A DNA stretch of 64,000 bases from Flagellimonas_B algarum (GCF_040513375.1 NZ_JBEVTG010000001.1:1178001-1242000), one strand, 5' to 3'. Shown: positions 7,943-17,667, counted from the first letter of the stretch. Translations and numbers: made by a program. The notes: a model not told the origin generated them from the letters alone.

Positions 7943-10058
7943 ATTCCGCTAACAAGCTTATGGCCAAGCCGCCCCCTTCCTTGAGGCGGAACGTTTTGGA
8001 AGTCGAGGCATCGATATCCATATTCTCTATGATCAAGGCTTCGGGTTTATCGCGAAAATGGGCGTCATCGGCATCGCGATAAATTAGTGCCTTATAGGTT
8101 TTTCCAGCTTCTAGAAAATCAAAATCAACAGTAATTTCACGGGCATTTTCATCGGTAATCGCGCCCAAAAACCAATTTCCGGTTTCCCGCTCCTCACGGG
8201 CAATGCTGACGAAATCACCTACCTCACCGTTCAATACCTTGCTCTGTTCCCAATCGACCCCAACGTCACGAATGAATTGCATGGCGGGCTGTCCGGCATA
8301 ATTTTCGGGTAGATCACAGGCCATTTGTATCGGGCTGTAAATGACCACATACAAAGCCAATTGCTGGGCCAAGGTGGTGTTGATCTGGTTGTTGGGTTTA
8401 GTAGGCAGACCAATGTCAAAAACCCCCGGGGTAAAATCAATCGGGCCGGCCAGCATACGTGTGAAGGCTACTATGGGCAGGTGTTCGGGCGGGTTGCCCC
8501 CATCGGTCGCCCAAGCGTTGAATTCTTGGCCGCGCAATCCTTCCCGCGATATCGCATTCGGATAGGTGCGGCGTAAGCCCGTTCCTTTAATAGGCTCATG
8601 GGCGTTGATGGCTACCTCATATTCGGCCCCTTTTTCCAATGCCTTTCGATAGTGGTTGACCATCCACTGCCCGTGGTGGAATTCCCCTTTAGGGATGATT
8701 TTGCCCACATAGCCCGATTTCACTGAATGGATGCCCATGTCTTTCATTAATTGATAGGCGGTATCCAATTGTTGCTCATAAGTGCGCGGCGCGGCGGAGG
8801 TTTCGTGGTGCATGATAAGTTCGACCCCTTTTTCTTTTCCATATGCAGCCAAGGCCTGAATATCATAATCGGGATAAGGCGTCACGAAATCGAATACACC
8901 TTCGCGGTCTTCAAAGCCGATCCATCGTTCCCATCCGGTATTCCATCCTTCCACCAAAACACCCTTTAAACCATTGGCCGCTGCAAAATCGATATATCGT
9001 TTGGTGTTTTCAGTGGTCGCACTATGCTTTCCATGGGCTTTACCAACATCTTGCCATACGCCATTTTCATCGAGCTCCATACCATAATCCCAAGTACCTT
9101 TTTCGACATGCATTTCCCACCAAATGCCAGCATATTTCATAGGGGTGAACCAAGAAACATCACCCAAAACACTAGGTTCGTTAAGGTTTTCGATCAAACG
9201 TGACTCGATAAGTTCAGTAGCCTTGTCGGCAATGTGTATGGTTCTCCATGGGGTGCTGAACGGTAATTCGACCCTTGCCTTGTGGCCTTGACGCTCCGAA
9301 CCTACCAATTCACTGGTGAGTGCCAAGTCTTCCGTGTCGACCTTTAAGGTCATGCCCGGGTAGTTGGTGAGATTGGCTTCATGAAAACTGAGGTGGAGCC
9401 CTGATGCCGTGCGCATGGTTACAGGTGTGTTTACCGCGTTCTCTGGGATATGGGTCGCCGCCAAATTCGGATGATCCCTTTTTGAAAGTGCGTCGATTTC
9501 CGACACTTTCGTGGTATTATACAGGTGTTCGTAGATATCCCAATCACCCGGTATCCACCAGCTTGTATGGTCTCCGGTCAATTGAAACTCCGTATGCTCG
9601 TCCATGATCACCACGCTATCTACCCCATCCTGTTCAAGCAAACGGTAGCGAAAAGCGACCCCATCATCATAGGCCCTGAAATGGATTTCTATCTTTCGTA
9701 AGGGGGCCGTCGTTTCTTCCAAGGTGACCTTCATCATGTTGAAGTGATTTTGGACTGTGCGCTGCTCCCCCCAAGGCATTTCCCAAGTCTCGTCGACCGT
9801 ATTGGTTTCGACCCCGGAAATTTTGAGTCCTTTCCGAAGCGTTTCTTGATCTTTGAATTCAAAACCAAGCGATGAGGTATCGATGATCATTTCATTAAGA
9901 TGTGAAACGGTATAGAAGGCGGCACCCGATTCATCCAAAAAGAAGTCGATGCTATTCGAAGCATCTGGTGAGGCTATTGTAGTAGCGAATTCTTGATCGC
10001 TACAGGATAGGGCCATAATGGTGAAGCCTATGACCGGAATAAAGGATGTCATTTTCAT
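7941..10058 (-). CDS. GH97 alpha-glucosidase lipoprotein (SusB-like, inverting type)
   Basis: A glycoside hydrolase family 97 protein of 705 residues from the chosen ATG at 10058 (an in-frame ATG at 10076 adds six residues). It has a lipoprotein signal ending ALSC (C19), so it is probably membrane-anchored in the periplasm or outer membrane. Candidate catalytic and calcium-site glutamates are E419 (HHETS), E488 (NAHEP) and E512 (RGQEFNAW). Their spacings of 69 and 24 equal those I recall for SusB (E439, E508, E532), which points to the inverting alpha-glucosidase subgroup; the retaining subgroup uses an Asp nucleophile. A TonB receptor gene lies upstream on the same strand, but no susC/susD pair is present. 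Confidence 0.93.
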   Translation of the reverse strand: MKMTSFIPVIGFTIMALSCSDQEFATTIASPDASNSIDFFLDESGAAFYTVSHLNEMIIDTSSLGFEFKDQETLRKGLKISGVETNTVDETWEMPWGEQRTVQNHFNMMKVTLEETTAPLRKIEIHFRAYDDGVAFRYRLLEQDGVDSVVIMDEHTEFQLTGDHTSWWIPGDWDIYEHLYNTTKVSEIDALSKRDHPNLAATHIPENAVNTPVTMRTASGLHLSFHEANLTNYPGMTLKVDTEDLALTSELVGSERQGHKARVELPFSTPWRTIHIADKATELIESRLIENLNEPSVLGDVSWFTPMKYAGIWWEMHVEKGTWDYGMELDENGVWQDVGKAHGKHSATTENTKRYIDFAAANGLKGVLVEGWNTGWERWIGFEDREGVFDFVTPYPDYDIQALAAYGKEKGVELIMHHETSAAPRTYEQQLDTAYQLMKDMGIHSVKSGYVGKIIPKGEFHHGQWMVNHYRKALEKGAEYEVAINAHEPIKGTGLRRTYPNAISREGLRGQEFNAWATDGGNPPEHLPIVAFTRMLAGPIDFTPGVFDIGLPTKPNNQINTTLAQQLALYVVIYSPIQMACDLPENYAGQPAMQFIRDVGVDWEQSKVLNGEVGDFVSIAREERETGNWFLGAITDENAREITVDFDFLEAGKTYKALIYRDADDAHFRDKPEALIIENMDIDASTSKTFRLKEGGGLAISLLAE

Positions 10059-10121
10059 TCGTCTGGTTTTTAGCATGGTGAACCAGACCTAAAAATAAGG
10101 TTTCGACAGGTCAATACAAAA

Positions 10122-12179
10122 CTAGGGGAACCGGTATGCGAGTTGTACCCCACCATAGTAGTTACGGCCATCGCCCGGATAGAAGAACCTTGGGGCATTG
10201 CCGCCGAACCCAACAGCATTGATCAAGACCGATTGGGCATAGTTCGTGTCGAACAAGTTATTGACTCCCGCGTTGACCCCGATCTTGAATCCTTTACCCA
10301 AGTCAAAGCGGTATCGGGTATTGACCCGAAAAACATTGAAGGACTCACTTTGTAGGTTACCGCCATCGGTCAAGGGGATCGGATCCACGTATTGGTGGTT
10401 CAGGGTTAAGGTAAAAGTCGCCGCATGCCTTAAGGTTATTCCCGACTGTACCCGATTGTTCGGAACACCGGTCAGGGCATTGCCCGAAAAATCATCATCA
10501 CCATCTACAAAATCAACAAATCGATGGTCGTTCAAGGTGTAACTGATAAAGGGGACCAGTTGGGTCCGGTTTCCGAGGTCCAATCGGAGGCGGGCATCGA
10601 TTTCGAGGCCTTGATGTTCGGTTTCCCCGGCATTCCGTCCTATAAATTGATCTTCGGTAATCCGTTCTGCGACCAGTAGATCCTTGATCCGCATATGGTA
10701 CAGGGCAAACGAAAGGGTGAGACGGTCATTGAGGGCCGAAAACCGCCCGCCCAGTTCCAAACTGCTGCCTTTTTCTTGCTCGATGTCTGGGTTGATCACC
10801 CCGTCAGGGGTCAGGGTTTCCTCCAAGCCCGGATTCGAAAAACCCCTGCTATAATTCGCATACAAACTGCCTTTGTTCAATTGGTACCACAATCCGACAC
10901 TGGGCAAAAGAATGGGGTCGAAGTCACGTTCGGCCGAACCGTTGGTATCCCCGGTGTTGAACAGGTCACGAAAATCATAAGTGGTGCTGTTCAAGCTCAG
11001 TCCTAATTGGGCCGTTAATCGGGTAGCGATGGGTTGGGTAACCGAGGCAAAAAGGTTCAGTTGGGTCCGGAATTCCTTGTTCAGGCTTAATTGCTCTCCT
11101 TGAAGACTCCCATTTCCGTTGTTGTCCCTGAATAGATTTTGATACGTACTCCAATTGTATTCGTCTTTGTACAATTCGGAACCGAGGACGAAGCTGCCTT
11201 TGAAAAGGGTGCCATCGATTACCGAACGAAACCCGAACCCATTGGTGAACTCATCCAGAATATTGAAAGGGCGGGGCTCAAAATGATCGAGGTAGGTGTA
11301 GAAGATGCTGTTGGTAATATCCAAAGCCGAAGAAAAGGTATGGGTATGTGAAATCCCGACCAGGGTATAGGCGTTGGCCTCAAAACCACGGGCAGCCAAC
11401 CAATTGGCCGCGGCCCGTCTTGGATCTTCCCGAAAATCGGTGGCATTCAAGGTACTGGGTATACCTGCCGTATAATCGATGTGATTGAGCAAGAAATCGA
11501 GTTTGTCCTTTGGCGATATCCGGAGGGCCGAGGTCAATAGGATGCCATCACGTTCAAAGCTGTTGTTTTGACGGAAGCCATCAGTTTCAAAATGGTTATA
11601 GCTCAGGTTCAGATTGAAATTGCGTTCCGAATGCTTGAACGACAAATTGTTCTTCAACATATTGAACGAACCAACGGTGAACGAATTGCGGATCAAGGTG
11701 CGGCCTACCTGCGGAGGCTGGGTGCTCAGAACGATCGCGCCCCCTAGATTCGATCCCAGGGTCGTTCCCTTTGGGCCTTTGATCACTTCGATACTTCCTA
11801 AATTTTCGAAATCAAAGGCTTCGATGGTCGACACGCCGGTTCCATCGGTCACGGGTATACCATTGAAATACATGCGAAGCTTATCCGTCGAGAAGGGTGT
11901 TCGCGCACCGACTCCACGAATGGTGATCCGATTGGTATTCAACGCTCCTGAAAGCAGATAAACCCCAGAGATTTGGTTGATACCGGAAGCGAAATCGGAA
12001 GGGCCGAAACGTTCCAATTCGGCCAAGCCGACCTTGGCCGAGGGGGTAATGCCCTCCGCCTTATCCTGGATGAGGTTCTCCAACAATACGATTTCGTCAA
12101 GGGCGTTGATCGAATCTTGTTGTGCGGTTACTGAACAAAAAGAAAACAAAAGGGTACAACAAAGTAAAAAGGCTCTCAT
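10122..12179 (-). CDS. TonB-dependent outer-membrane receptor
   Basis: A 685-residue receptor with a signal peptide (LLCCTLLFSFCSVTAQ). A plug domain follows: TonB-box-like ALDEIVLLENLI, then GVYLLSGALNTNRITIRGVG, then GSIEVIKGPKGTTLGSNLGGAI. A beta-barrel ends in a C-terminal aromatic residue (YRF-P). It lacks the N-terminal carboxypeptidase-like domain seen in SusC-type proteins and is about the size of siderophore or cobalamin receptors. Ligand unknown. It precedes the GH97 gene on the same strand with a 63-nt gap, but co-function is not established. It is divergent from the exonuclease III gene. Confidence 0.92.
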   Translation of the reverse strand: MRAFLLCCTLLFSFCSVTAQQDSINALDEIVLLENLIQDKAEGITPSAKVGLAELERFGPSDFASGINQISGVYLLSGALNTNRITIRGVGARTPFSTDKLRMYFNGIPVTDGTGVSTIEAFDFENLGSIEVIKGPKGTTLGSNLGGAIVLSTQPPQVGRTLIRNSFTVGSFNMLKNNLSFKHSERNFNLNLSYNHFETDGFRQNNSFERDGILLTSALRISPKDKLDFLLNHIDYTAGIPSTLNATDFREDPRRAAANWLAARGFEANAYTLVGISHTHTFSSALDITNSIFYTYLDHFEPRPFNILDEFTNGFGFRSVIDGTLFKGSFVLGSELYKDEYNWSTYQNLFRDNNGNGSLQGEQLSLNKEFRTQLNLFASVTQPIATRLTAQLGLSLNSTTYDFRDLFNTGDTNGSAERDFDPILLPSVGLWYQLNKGSLYANYSRGFSNPGLEETLTPDGVINPDIEQEKGSSLELGGRFSALNDRLTLSFALYHMRIKDLLVAERITEDQFIGRNAGETEHQGLEIDARLRLDLGNRTQLVPFISYTLNDHRFVDFVDGDDDFSGNALTGVPNNRVQSGITLRHAATFTLTLNHQYVDPIPLTDGGNLQSESFNVFRVNTRYRFDLGKGFKIGVNAGVNNLFDTNYAQSVLINAVGFGGNAPRFFYPGDGRNYYGGVQLAYRFP

Positions 12180-12199
12180 AAAAGCGGAAAGATTCGTCT

Positions 12200-12217
12200 C
12201 AAAAATAGCTATTTTTA
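12200..12217. promoter_or_regulatory. Overlapping divergent -7 elements (TonB receptor / xth)
   Basis: A 16-bp perfect palindrome, AAAAATAGCTATTTTT (12201-12216). Read on the minus strand it contains TATTTTTG (12207-12200), an exact TAnnTTTG facing the TonB receptor; on the plus strand it contains TATTTTTA (12210-12217), one mismatch, facing exonuclease III 15 nt away. No convincing -33 box for either. Two polymerases could not use both at once. Confidence 0.45.
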
Positions 12218-12232
12218 GGGCAAATCTTCCGT

Positions 12233-12997
12233 ATGAAAATCGTCTCTTACAATGTTAATGGCATCCGCGCCGCTCTGAACAAAGGGTTTATCGATTGGTT
12301 GGTCAGTGTCGGGCCCGATGTGGTCTGTTTGCAAGAGACCAAAGCCATGAAAGAACAGGTCGACGTTTCCTTATTCGAAGCAGCAGGCTATCGGTACCAT
12401 TATTGGTTCAGCGCCCAGAAAAAGGGGTATAGCGGGGTAGCCCTGCTCTGTAAAACGGAGCCCGATCATATAGAATATGGCACGGGAATCGATTATATGG
12501 ATTTCGAAGGAAGGAACATCCGAGCCGATTTCGGTGACCTTTCCGTGATGAGCATGTACCTGCCATCAGGAACGAATATCGCCCGACTCGATCATAAGTT
12601 GATGTATATGGCCGATTTTCAAAAATATGCCGATGAATTACGCAAGACCAGGGAAAACTTGGTGGTCTGTGGCGATTACAATATTTGCCATGAGGCCATT
12701 GATATCCACGACCCCGTACGCAACAAAAACGTATCGGGTTTCTTGCCTGTAGAACGGGAGTGGATCGGCAATTTCATCAAAAGCGGGTTTATCGACAGTT
12801 TTAGACATTTCAATACGGAACCGCACAATTACACGTGGTGGAGCTATCGGGCCAATGCCAGGGCCAACAATAAAGGATGGCGCTTGGATTATGGTATGGT
12901 CAATGAGTCCCTCAAGGAACGATTAAAGCGCTCCGTGATCCTTTCGGAAGCCAAACATAGTGACCATTGTCCGATTCTTTTGGAAATCGAAAAATAA
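12233..12997 (+). CDS. xth: Exodeoxyribonuclease III (AP endonuclease)
   Basis: A 254-residue exonuclease III-family enzyme of base-excision repair. It cuts DNA at abasic sites and removes 3' blocking groups using a divalent metal. Diagnostic motifs are VSYNVNGIRA at the N-terminus, CLQETKA (metal-binding Glu), GDYNICH (catalytic Asp/Asn), WRLDYGMV and SDHCPI at the C-terminus (catalytic Asp-His). Full length and complete. It is divergent from a TonB receptor and followed by an unrelated aldo/keto reductase with its own promoter. Confidence 0.96.
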   Translation: MKIVSYNVNGIRAALNKGFIDWLVSVGPDVVCLQETKAMKEQVDVSLFEAAGYRYHYWFSAQKKGYSGVALLCKTEPDHIEYGTGIDYMDFEGRNIRADFGDLSVMSMYLPSGTNIARLDHKLMYMADFQKYADELRKTRENLVVCGDYNICHEAIDIHDPVRNKNVSGFLPVEREWIGNFIKSGFIDSFRHFNTEPHNYTWWSYRANARANNKGWRLDYGMVNESLKERLKRSVILSEAKHSDHCPILLEIEK

Positions 12998-13011
12998 CAA
13001 TCCGGGTACGT

Positions 13012-13039
13012 TTTGAACCCCGGTCTTTTGTTAATTTTG
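13012..13039 (+). promoter_or_regulatory. Promoter of the aldo/keto reductase gene
   Basis: TTTG at 13012-13015 and TAATTTTG (exact TAnnTTTG) at 13032-13039, spacer 16 bp, ending 19 nt before the ATG. An imperfect GC-rich hairpin (CCGGG with CCCGG, about 13002-13024) overlaps it and may weakly terminate the preceding gene. Confidence 0.55.
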
Positions 13040-13058
13040 AACGGTCAAAAAAATCGCT

Positions 13059-14099
13059 ATGAAATATACCAGACTACCCAATACCAGCATTCGTATCAGT
13101 AAGATCTGTTTGGGGACCATGACATGGGGGCGTCAGAATTCTGAGGAAGAAGGCCACCAACAATTGGATTATGCCTTTGAACAAGGGGTCAATTTTTTCG
13201 ATACGGCCGAGTTGTACCCAGTACCAGCGAAAAAAGAGCTGTATGCGGTGACCGAAGAGATCATCGGTTCGTGGTTCAAGAAAACGGGTAACCGTGACAA
13301 GATTGTTTTGGCCTCCAAAATCGCCGGTCCGGCAGATTTCACCAAACACATCCGAACCACGGGCTTTAGCAAGGATTCCTTGATCACCGCCGTCGAAGGA
13401 AGCCTACAGCGTTTACAAACCGATTATATCGACCTCTATCAATTGCATTGGCCGGAGCGGAACACCAACTATTTCGGGCAGCGGGGTTTCAATGCGGATA
13501 CCACCGACTTTTGGCAAGATAACATCCACCAAGTCTTGGAGACCCTCCGTGATTTGGTCAAGCAAGGCAAGATCCGACATGTGGGCTTGTCTAACGAGTC
13601 ACCATGGGGTACGATGCGGTTTTTGGAAGAAAGCAAGGTGCATCAAGACCTTCCGCGCATGTTGACCATTCAGAATCCGTATAGTTTGTTGAATCGTTTG
13701 TTCGAAGTCGGACTATCGGAAATCGCGATACGCGAAAAAATCGGATTGTTGCCCTATTCCCCATTGGGATTTGGGGTGTTGAGTGGCAAATACCTTGGGG
13801 GCAAAAAACCAAGAAAGGCCCGAGTAACCCTATTTCCCAACTATAACCGCTACAGCAATGAACGATCCGTCGAAGCGACACAACGGTATTATGACTTGGC
13901 CGAGGCGCATGGGTTGTCGTTGACACAAATGGCACTTGCCTTCGTCAATACCCGCGCTTTCGTGACCAGCAATATCATCGGTGCGACGAGCATGGAACAG
14001 CTCAAGGAAAACATCGATAGCATCAATGTCGAGCTTTCGGATGCCGTCTTGGATGGCATTGAAGCGATACACAGTGATATCCCGAACCCTGCACCTTAA
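13059..14099 (+). CDS. Aldo/keto reductase, Tas-like
   Basis: A 346-residue NADP(H)-dependent oxidoreductase with the aldo/keto reductase TIM barrel. The catalytic tetrad is visible: Asp and Tyr in FFDTAELYP, Lys in LASKIAG, His in YQLHWPERN. The insert HWPERNTNYFGQRGF resembles the E. coli Tas protein subgroup. Cytoplasmic, no signal. Physiological substrate unknown. Its last 4 nt overlap the convergent PQQ dehydrogenase gene. Confidence 0.93.
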   Translation: MKYTRLPNTSIRISKICLGTMTWGRQNSEEEGHQQLDYAFEQGVNFFDTAELYPVPAKKELYAVTEEIIGSWFKKTGNRDKIVLASKIAGPADFTKHIRTTGFSKDSLITAVEGSLQRLQTDYIDLYQLHWPERNTNYFGQRGFNADTTDFWQDNIHQVLETLRDLVKQGKIRHVGLSNESPWGTMRFLEESKVHQDLPRMLTIQNPYSLLNRLFEVGLSEIAIREKIGLLPYSPLGFGVLSGKYLGGKKPRKARVTLFPNYNRYSNERSVEATQRYYDLAEAHGLSLTQMALAFVNTRAFVTSNIIGATSMEQLKENIDSINVELSDAVLDGIEAIHSDIPNPAP

Positions 14100-16255
14100 G
14101 GGAGTAATTCCGGCAGCGCAAAAGCGAGATAGTTATCGCCCGATGGCGTCCCCATTTTTCCACCACCGCAAGCAATGACAAGAAATTGACGCCCCGCTAT
14201 GGCATAGGTTGCCGGGGTGGCGTAGCCGCCTGCGGGTAAGGGAGCTTCCCACAATTGTTTTCCTGATTTCATGGAGAAGGCCCGTATTTTTTCATCTTTG
14301 GTGGCCGCGATGAACAGGACGCCACCCGCTGTAATGACCGGACCTCCGTAGTTTTCCGTCCCACTGACCGGAATTTCGGGGTCGTTGAATCGGGGTTCAT
14401 GACCTAGCGGAACTTGCCAGAGGTATTCCCCGGAATTCAAATCCAATGCATTTAAGGTCCCCCATGGCGGGTTGACCACCGGAAAACCGCGATTATCTTT
14501 GAAGCGGCCGAATCCCGCTACGGCATAAGGTACTTCGATCCCATTTTCCTCCACTCGATGATCGACCTCTTCGTCCATTCCACTGATGAAATTCGAAATG
14601 GCCCGTACTTCGGCCGATGATAAGTTCGGCATGCCGGGCATGGCTCCCTTGCCGTTTGAAATGATCGCTGCGATGGAGTCTACGGTAAACCTATTGGATA
14701 CTTTCTGTAGCTCGGGGATACCAGCCAAACCTTGCAAGTTGCCCCCATGACAACGGGCACAGTGAATTTGGGTCAACGACTCGCCGAAGGATGTTTTTTG
14801 TCCATTGCCACTAACAGCTTTCATGCGCACGATCCAAGCCATTTCGTTCGAATTCACATACATGACCCCTTGATTCGGGTCGACGGCCGCACCGCCCCAT
14901 TCCGCGCCACCATCCGCTCCAGGGTACAGCAATACCCCAGTAGTGTCGATCGGGATGTACTGCCCTTCCGAAACGATTCCCCTGAATTTTTCCAATACGG
15001 TCGGGGGGTCAACATTCTGGTCGTGGTCAACGAAATCGTCTACAAAGGCGGCACGATGGGGATCGTAAAGATCGGATTCGGTCAAGAGTTGTCGGGCAAA
15101 GGGTTTTGGATGGGTCGGTAAGGGTTGGGTAGGGTGGGCTTGCTCTCCGATCAAGTTCGATGGGGGAAAGGGCAATTCTTCGATTGGAAACAAGGGTGTG
15201 CCATTTAAGCGGTCGAATATGAAAACATGGCCGCTTTTAGTCACTTGGGCGACCGCCGGAATCGTAACACCATCGCGTTGAAAATCAAATAGATTGGGAG
15301 GGGCAGGAAGGTCGCGATCCCATAAATCATGATGTACGAACTGGAAATGCCAGAGCCGTTCACCGGTCTGTGCGTTCAGGGCGAGTAGGGAATTCGCGAA
15401 TAAGTTTTCACCGTGCCGATCACCTCCATACCAGTCAAAGGCGGCCGATCCGGTCGGTACAAAGGCAATCCCGTTTTTATGATCCATGGTGATACCGGCC
15501 CAACTGTTGGCGCCGCCAACATGCCGAAAGGCTCCTTCAGGCCAGCTTTCATATCCGAACTCACCAGGCTGGGGGATCGTATGAAAGGTCCATTCGATTT
15601 CACCGGTGATGACATTGTAGGCCCTCACATGCCCTGGAGAGGCTCCCGGACCTTCACCGACGCGCGTTCCCATAATCAACAACCCTTCGAAGAGTGCCCC
15701 AGGCGTATTGGCCACGACAGCGAGTTTTTCAGGCGGACGACCTAGGCCTTCGCGCAGATCGATAGCTCCGTTTTCACCGAAAGTCTTAATCAACGAACCA
15801 TCACTCGGGTCGATGGCATAGAGCTTTGGCCCTGAAGTAAAGAAGAGCCTTCCCTTTTCCGCCCCTCCCCAATAACTCAACCCCCGGTTCAAACCCAAGC
15901 CGGAGTCGTCTTTCGATGCTGGGTTGAAGGTCCAGATTTCATGGCCGGTCGCGGCCTCGATGGCAAAAATCCCAAGGCTGGCATTCACCCCGAATAAGGT
16001 GCCTTCAACTATCAGCGGATTGGTCTGGATTTGTGTGGTTCTGCCCACTTCGGTACCCCCGCTTTCATAACGCCATACCTCTTGCAATCGATGCACGTTG
16101 GTGGTGTCGATCTGTGATAAGGTTGAATAATGGCTCCTACCTGGATCCCCTAGGTAGTGCCGCCAGGTTTGGTGGAAACTTTCCGTTTCCTTATCCGATG
16201 GTTGGCATCCGACCAAAAAAAGGACGGCCAACAAAAGGGGCATTGGTTTTTTCAT
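14096..16255 (-). CDS. PQQ-dependent dehydrogenase lipoprotein with inserted cytochrome c domain
   Basis: A 719-residue quinoprotein with a lipoprotein signal (FLVGC, C17), so likely anchored and periplasm-facing. The eight-bladed PQQ propeller has tryptophan-docking repeats such as ATGHEIWTF, ITGEIEWTF, QTGERLWHF, NSGEYLWQV and SGKQLWEA. A heme c site CARCH (C499, C502, H503) with a probable axial Met in GAMPGMPN (about 540) is inserted before the last blades, so electrons probably pass from PQQ to the internal heme. The family includes sugar and alcohol dehydrogenases; the substrate cannot be read. No PQQ synthesis genes occur in this window. Upstream element TATCTTTA (16272-16279, minus) is a possible promoter. 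Confidence 0.9.
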   Translation of the reverse strand: MKKPMPLLLAVLFLVGCQPSDKETESFHQTWRHYLGDPGRSHYSTLSQIDTTNVHRLQEVWRYESGGTEVGRTTQIQTNPLIVEGTLFGVNASLGIFAIEAATGHEIWTFNPASKDDSGLGLNRGLSYWGGAEKGRLFFTSGPKLYAIDPSDGSLIKTFGENGAIDLREGLGRPPEKLAVVANTPGALFEGLLIMGTRVGEGPGASPGHVRAYNVITGEIEWTFHTIPQPGEFGYESWPEGAFRHVGGANSWAGITMDHKNGIAFVPTGSAAFDWYGGDRHGENLFANSLLALNAQTGERLWHFQFVHHDLWDRDLPAPPNLFDFQRDGVTIPAVAQVTKSGHVFIFDRLNGTPLFPIEELPFPPSNLIGEQAHPTQPLPTHPKPFARQLLTESDLYDPHRAAFVDDFVDHDQNVDPPTVLEKFRGIVSEGQYIPIDTTGVLLYPGADGGAEWGGAAVDPNQGVMYVNSNEMAWIVRMKAVSGNGQKTSFGESLTQIHCARCHGGNLQGLAGIPELQKVSNRFTVDSIAAIISNGKGAMPGMPNLSSAEVRAISNFISGMDEEVDHRVEENGIEVPYAVAGFGRFKDNRGFPVVNPPWGTLNALDLNSGEYLWQVPLGHEPRFNDPEIPVSGTENYGGPVITAGGVLFIAATKDEKIRAFSMKSGKQLWEAPLPAGGYATPATYAIAGRQFLVIACGGGKMGTPSGDNYLAFALPELLP

Positions 16256-16298
16256 GCGGTGGCTATTTGCTTAAAGATAAGACAAATCCGCAGTCACT

Positions 16299-17663
16299 TT
16301 AGGCAAACAAGCGTTGGACGACTTCTTCGATTTTGGTCGCCAGGATGACTTGGATACCCGTCTTTTTGAGGGAGATTTTATTTTTCTTGGACACGAAAAT
16401 GGCGGTAAACCCGAGCTTTTCAGCCTCGGAAATCCGCTGATCGATACGTTGTACCGGTCGTACTTCGCCCGAAAGGCCGATTTCAGCCGCGAAACAGGTG
16501 GTACTGGGTACCGGAATATCGAAATTACTCGAAAGTACCGCAGCGACAAGGGCAAGGTCGATCGCTGGATCATCGACGGTGATTCCACCGGTAACGTTTA
16601 AGAACACGTCTTTGGCCCCTAGTTTGAACCCTGCGCGCTTTTCAAGTACGGCCAATAACATGTTCATCCGTTTGGCATTGAAACCATTGGCCGATCGTTG
16701 GGGTGTGCCGTAGACCGCAGTGCTCACCAAGGCCTGTATTTCGATCAATAACGGTCGCATGCCTTCTACGGTAGCGGCAATCGCAGTACCGCTCAGCTCC
16801 CCATCGCTATTCGAAATCAAGACTTCCGAAGGGTTATTGACCTCTCGAAGCCCATGGCCCTGCATTTCGTAAATCCCTAGTTCGGCCGTCGAGCCAAAGC
16901 GGTTTTTCAAAGCCCTTAAGATGCGGTAAACATAGTTGCGGTCTCCTTCGAATTGTAGTACGGTGTCGACCATATGTTCGAGGATCTTGGGCCCCGCAAT
17001 GGCCCCTTCCTTGGTGATGTGCCCGACCAAGATGACGGGAACATTACTCTCTTTGGCGAACTTGATGAGCTCAGCCGTACATTCCCTGATTTGTGAAACG
17101 CTTCCTGCGGTTGCCTCGATGTGGTTCGAATGTAGGGTTTGGATCGAATCGATGATCAATAGATCGGGTTCGAAAGTACCGATCTGTTGAAAAATATGCT
17201 GGGTTTTGGTCTCGGTCAGCACATAGCAGTTCGAGGCATTGGGAACGATACGATCAGCACGCATCTTGATTTGCTTTTCACTTTCCTCACCGGATACGTA
17301 TAAGGTCTTTCCTGGAAGTCTCAATGCGATTTGGAGTAGAAGGGTGCTTTTGCCGATTCCAGGTTCACCCCCTAACAAGGTGAGGGATCCCGGGACAATA
17401 CCCCCACCCAATACCCGATTGAACTCTTGGTCCAAGGTGTTGATCCGTACTTCTTTCTGGTTTTTGATCGCACTGACCAAGACCGGTTTGGCAACCCTTT
17501 TGTTCGGTGCCGAGGATTCGGTGCGCCAGCTTTGGGGTTCGTTCTTTGCAACAACCTCCTCGACCACGGTATTCCATTGTTTACAAGAGGTGCATTGGCC
17601 TACCCATTTTGGATACTGCGCTCCACAATTTTGACAGAAATATGCAACTTTCGTTTTGGCCAT
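16299..17663 (-). CDS. radA: DNA repair protein RadA (Sms)
   Basis: A 454-residue RecA-like branch-migration helicase acting in recombinational repair. The N-terminal zinc finger has C10, C13, C24 and C27 (YFCQNCG, GQCTSCK). The Walker A is GGEPGIGKST, and the RadA-specific KNRFG motif is present (ALKNRFGSTAELG). The C-terminal Lon protease-like domain is present (GGITVDDPAIDLA). An in-frame ATG at 17681 exists, but ATG 17663 gives the canonical MAKTKVAYFC start and sits 4 nt after a -7 element. Last gene of a minus-strand run from panC. Confidence 0.97.
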   Translation of the reverse strand: MAKTKVAYFCQNCGAQYPKWVGQCTSCKQWNTVVEEVVAKNEPQSWRTESSAPNKRVAKPVLVSAIKNQKEVRINTLDQEFNRVLGGGIVPGSLTLLGGEPGIGKSTLLLQIALRLPGKTLYVSGEESEKQIKMRADRIVPNASNCYVLTETKTQHIFQQIGTFEPDLLIIDSIQTLHSNHIEATAGSVSQIRECTAELIKFAKESNVPVILVGHITKEGAIAGPKILEHMVDTVLQFEGDRNYVYRILRALKNRFGSTAELGIYEMQGHGLREVNNPSEVLISNSDGELSGTAIAATVEGMRPLLIEIQALVSTAVYGTPQRSANGFNAKRMNMLLAVLEKRAGFKLGAKDVFLNVTGGITVDDPAIDLALVAAVLSSNFDIPVPSTTCFAAEIGLSGEVRPVQRIDQRISEAEKLGFTAIFVSKKNKISLKKTGIQVILATKIEEVVQRLFA

Positions 17664-17667
17664 TGGG

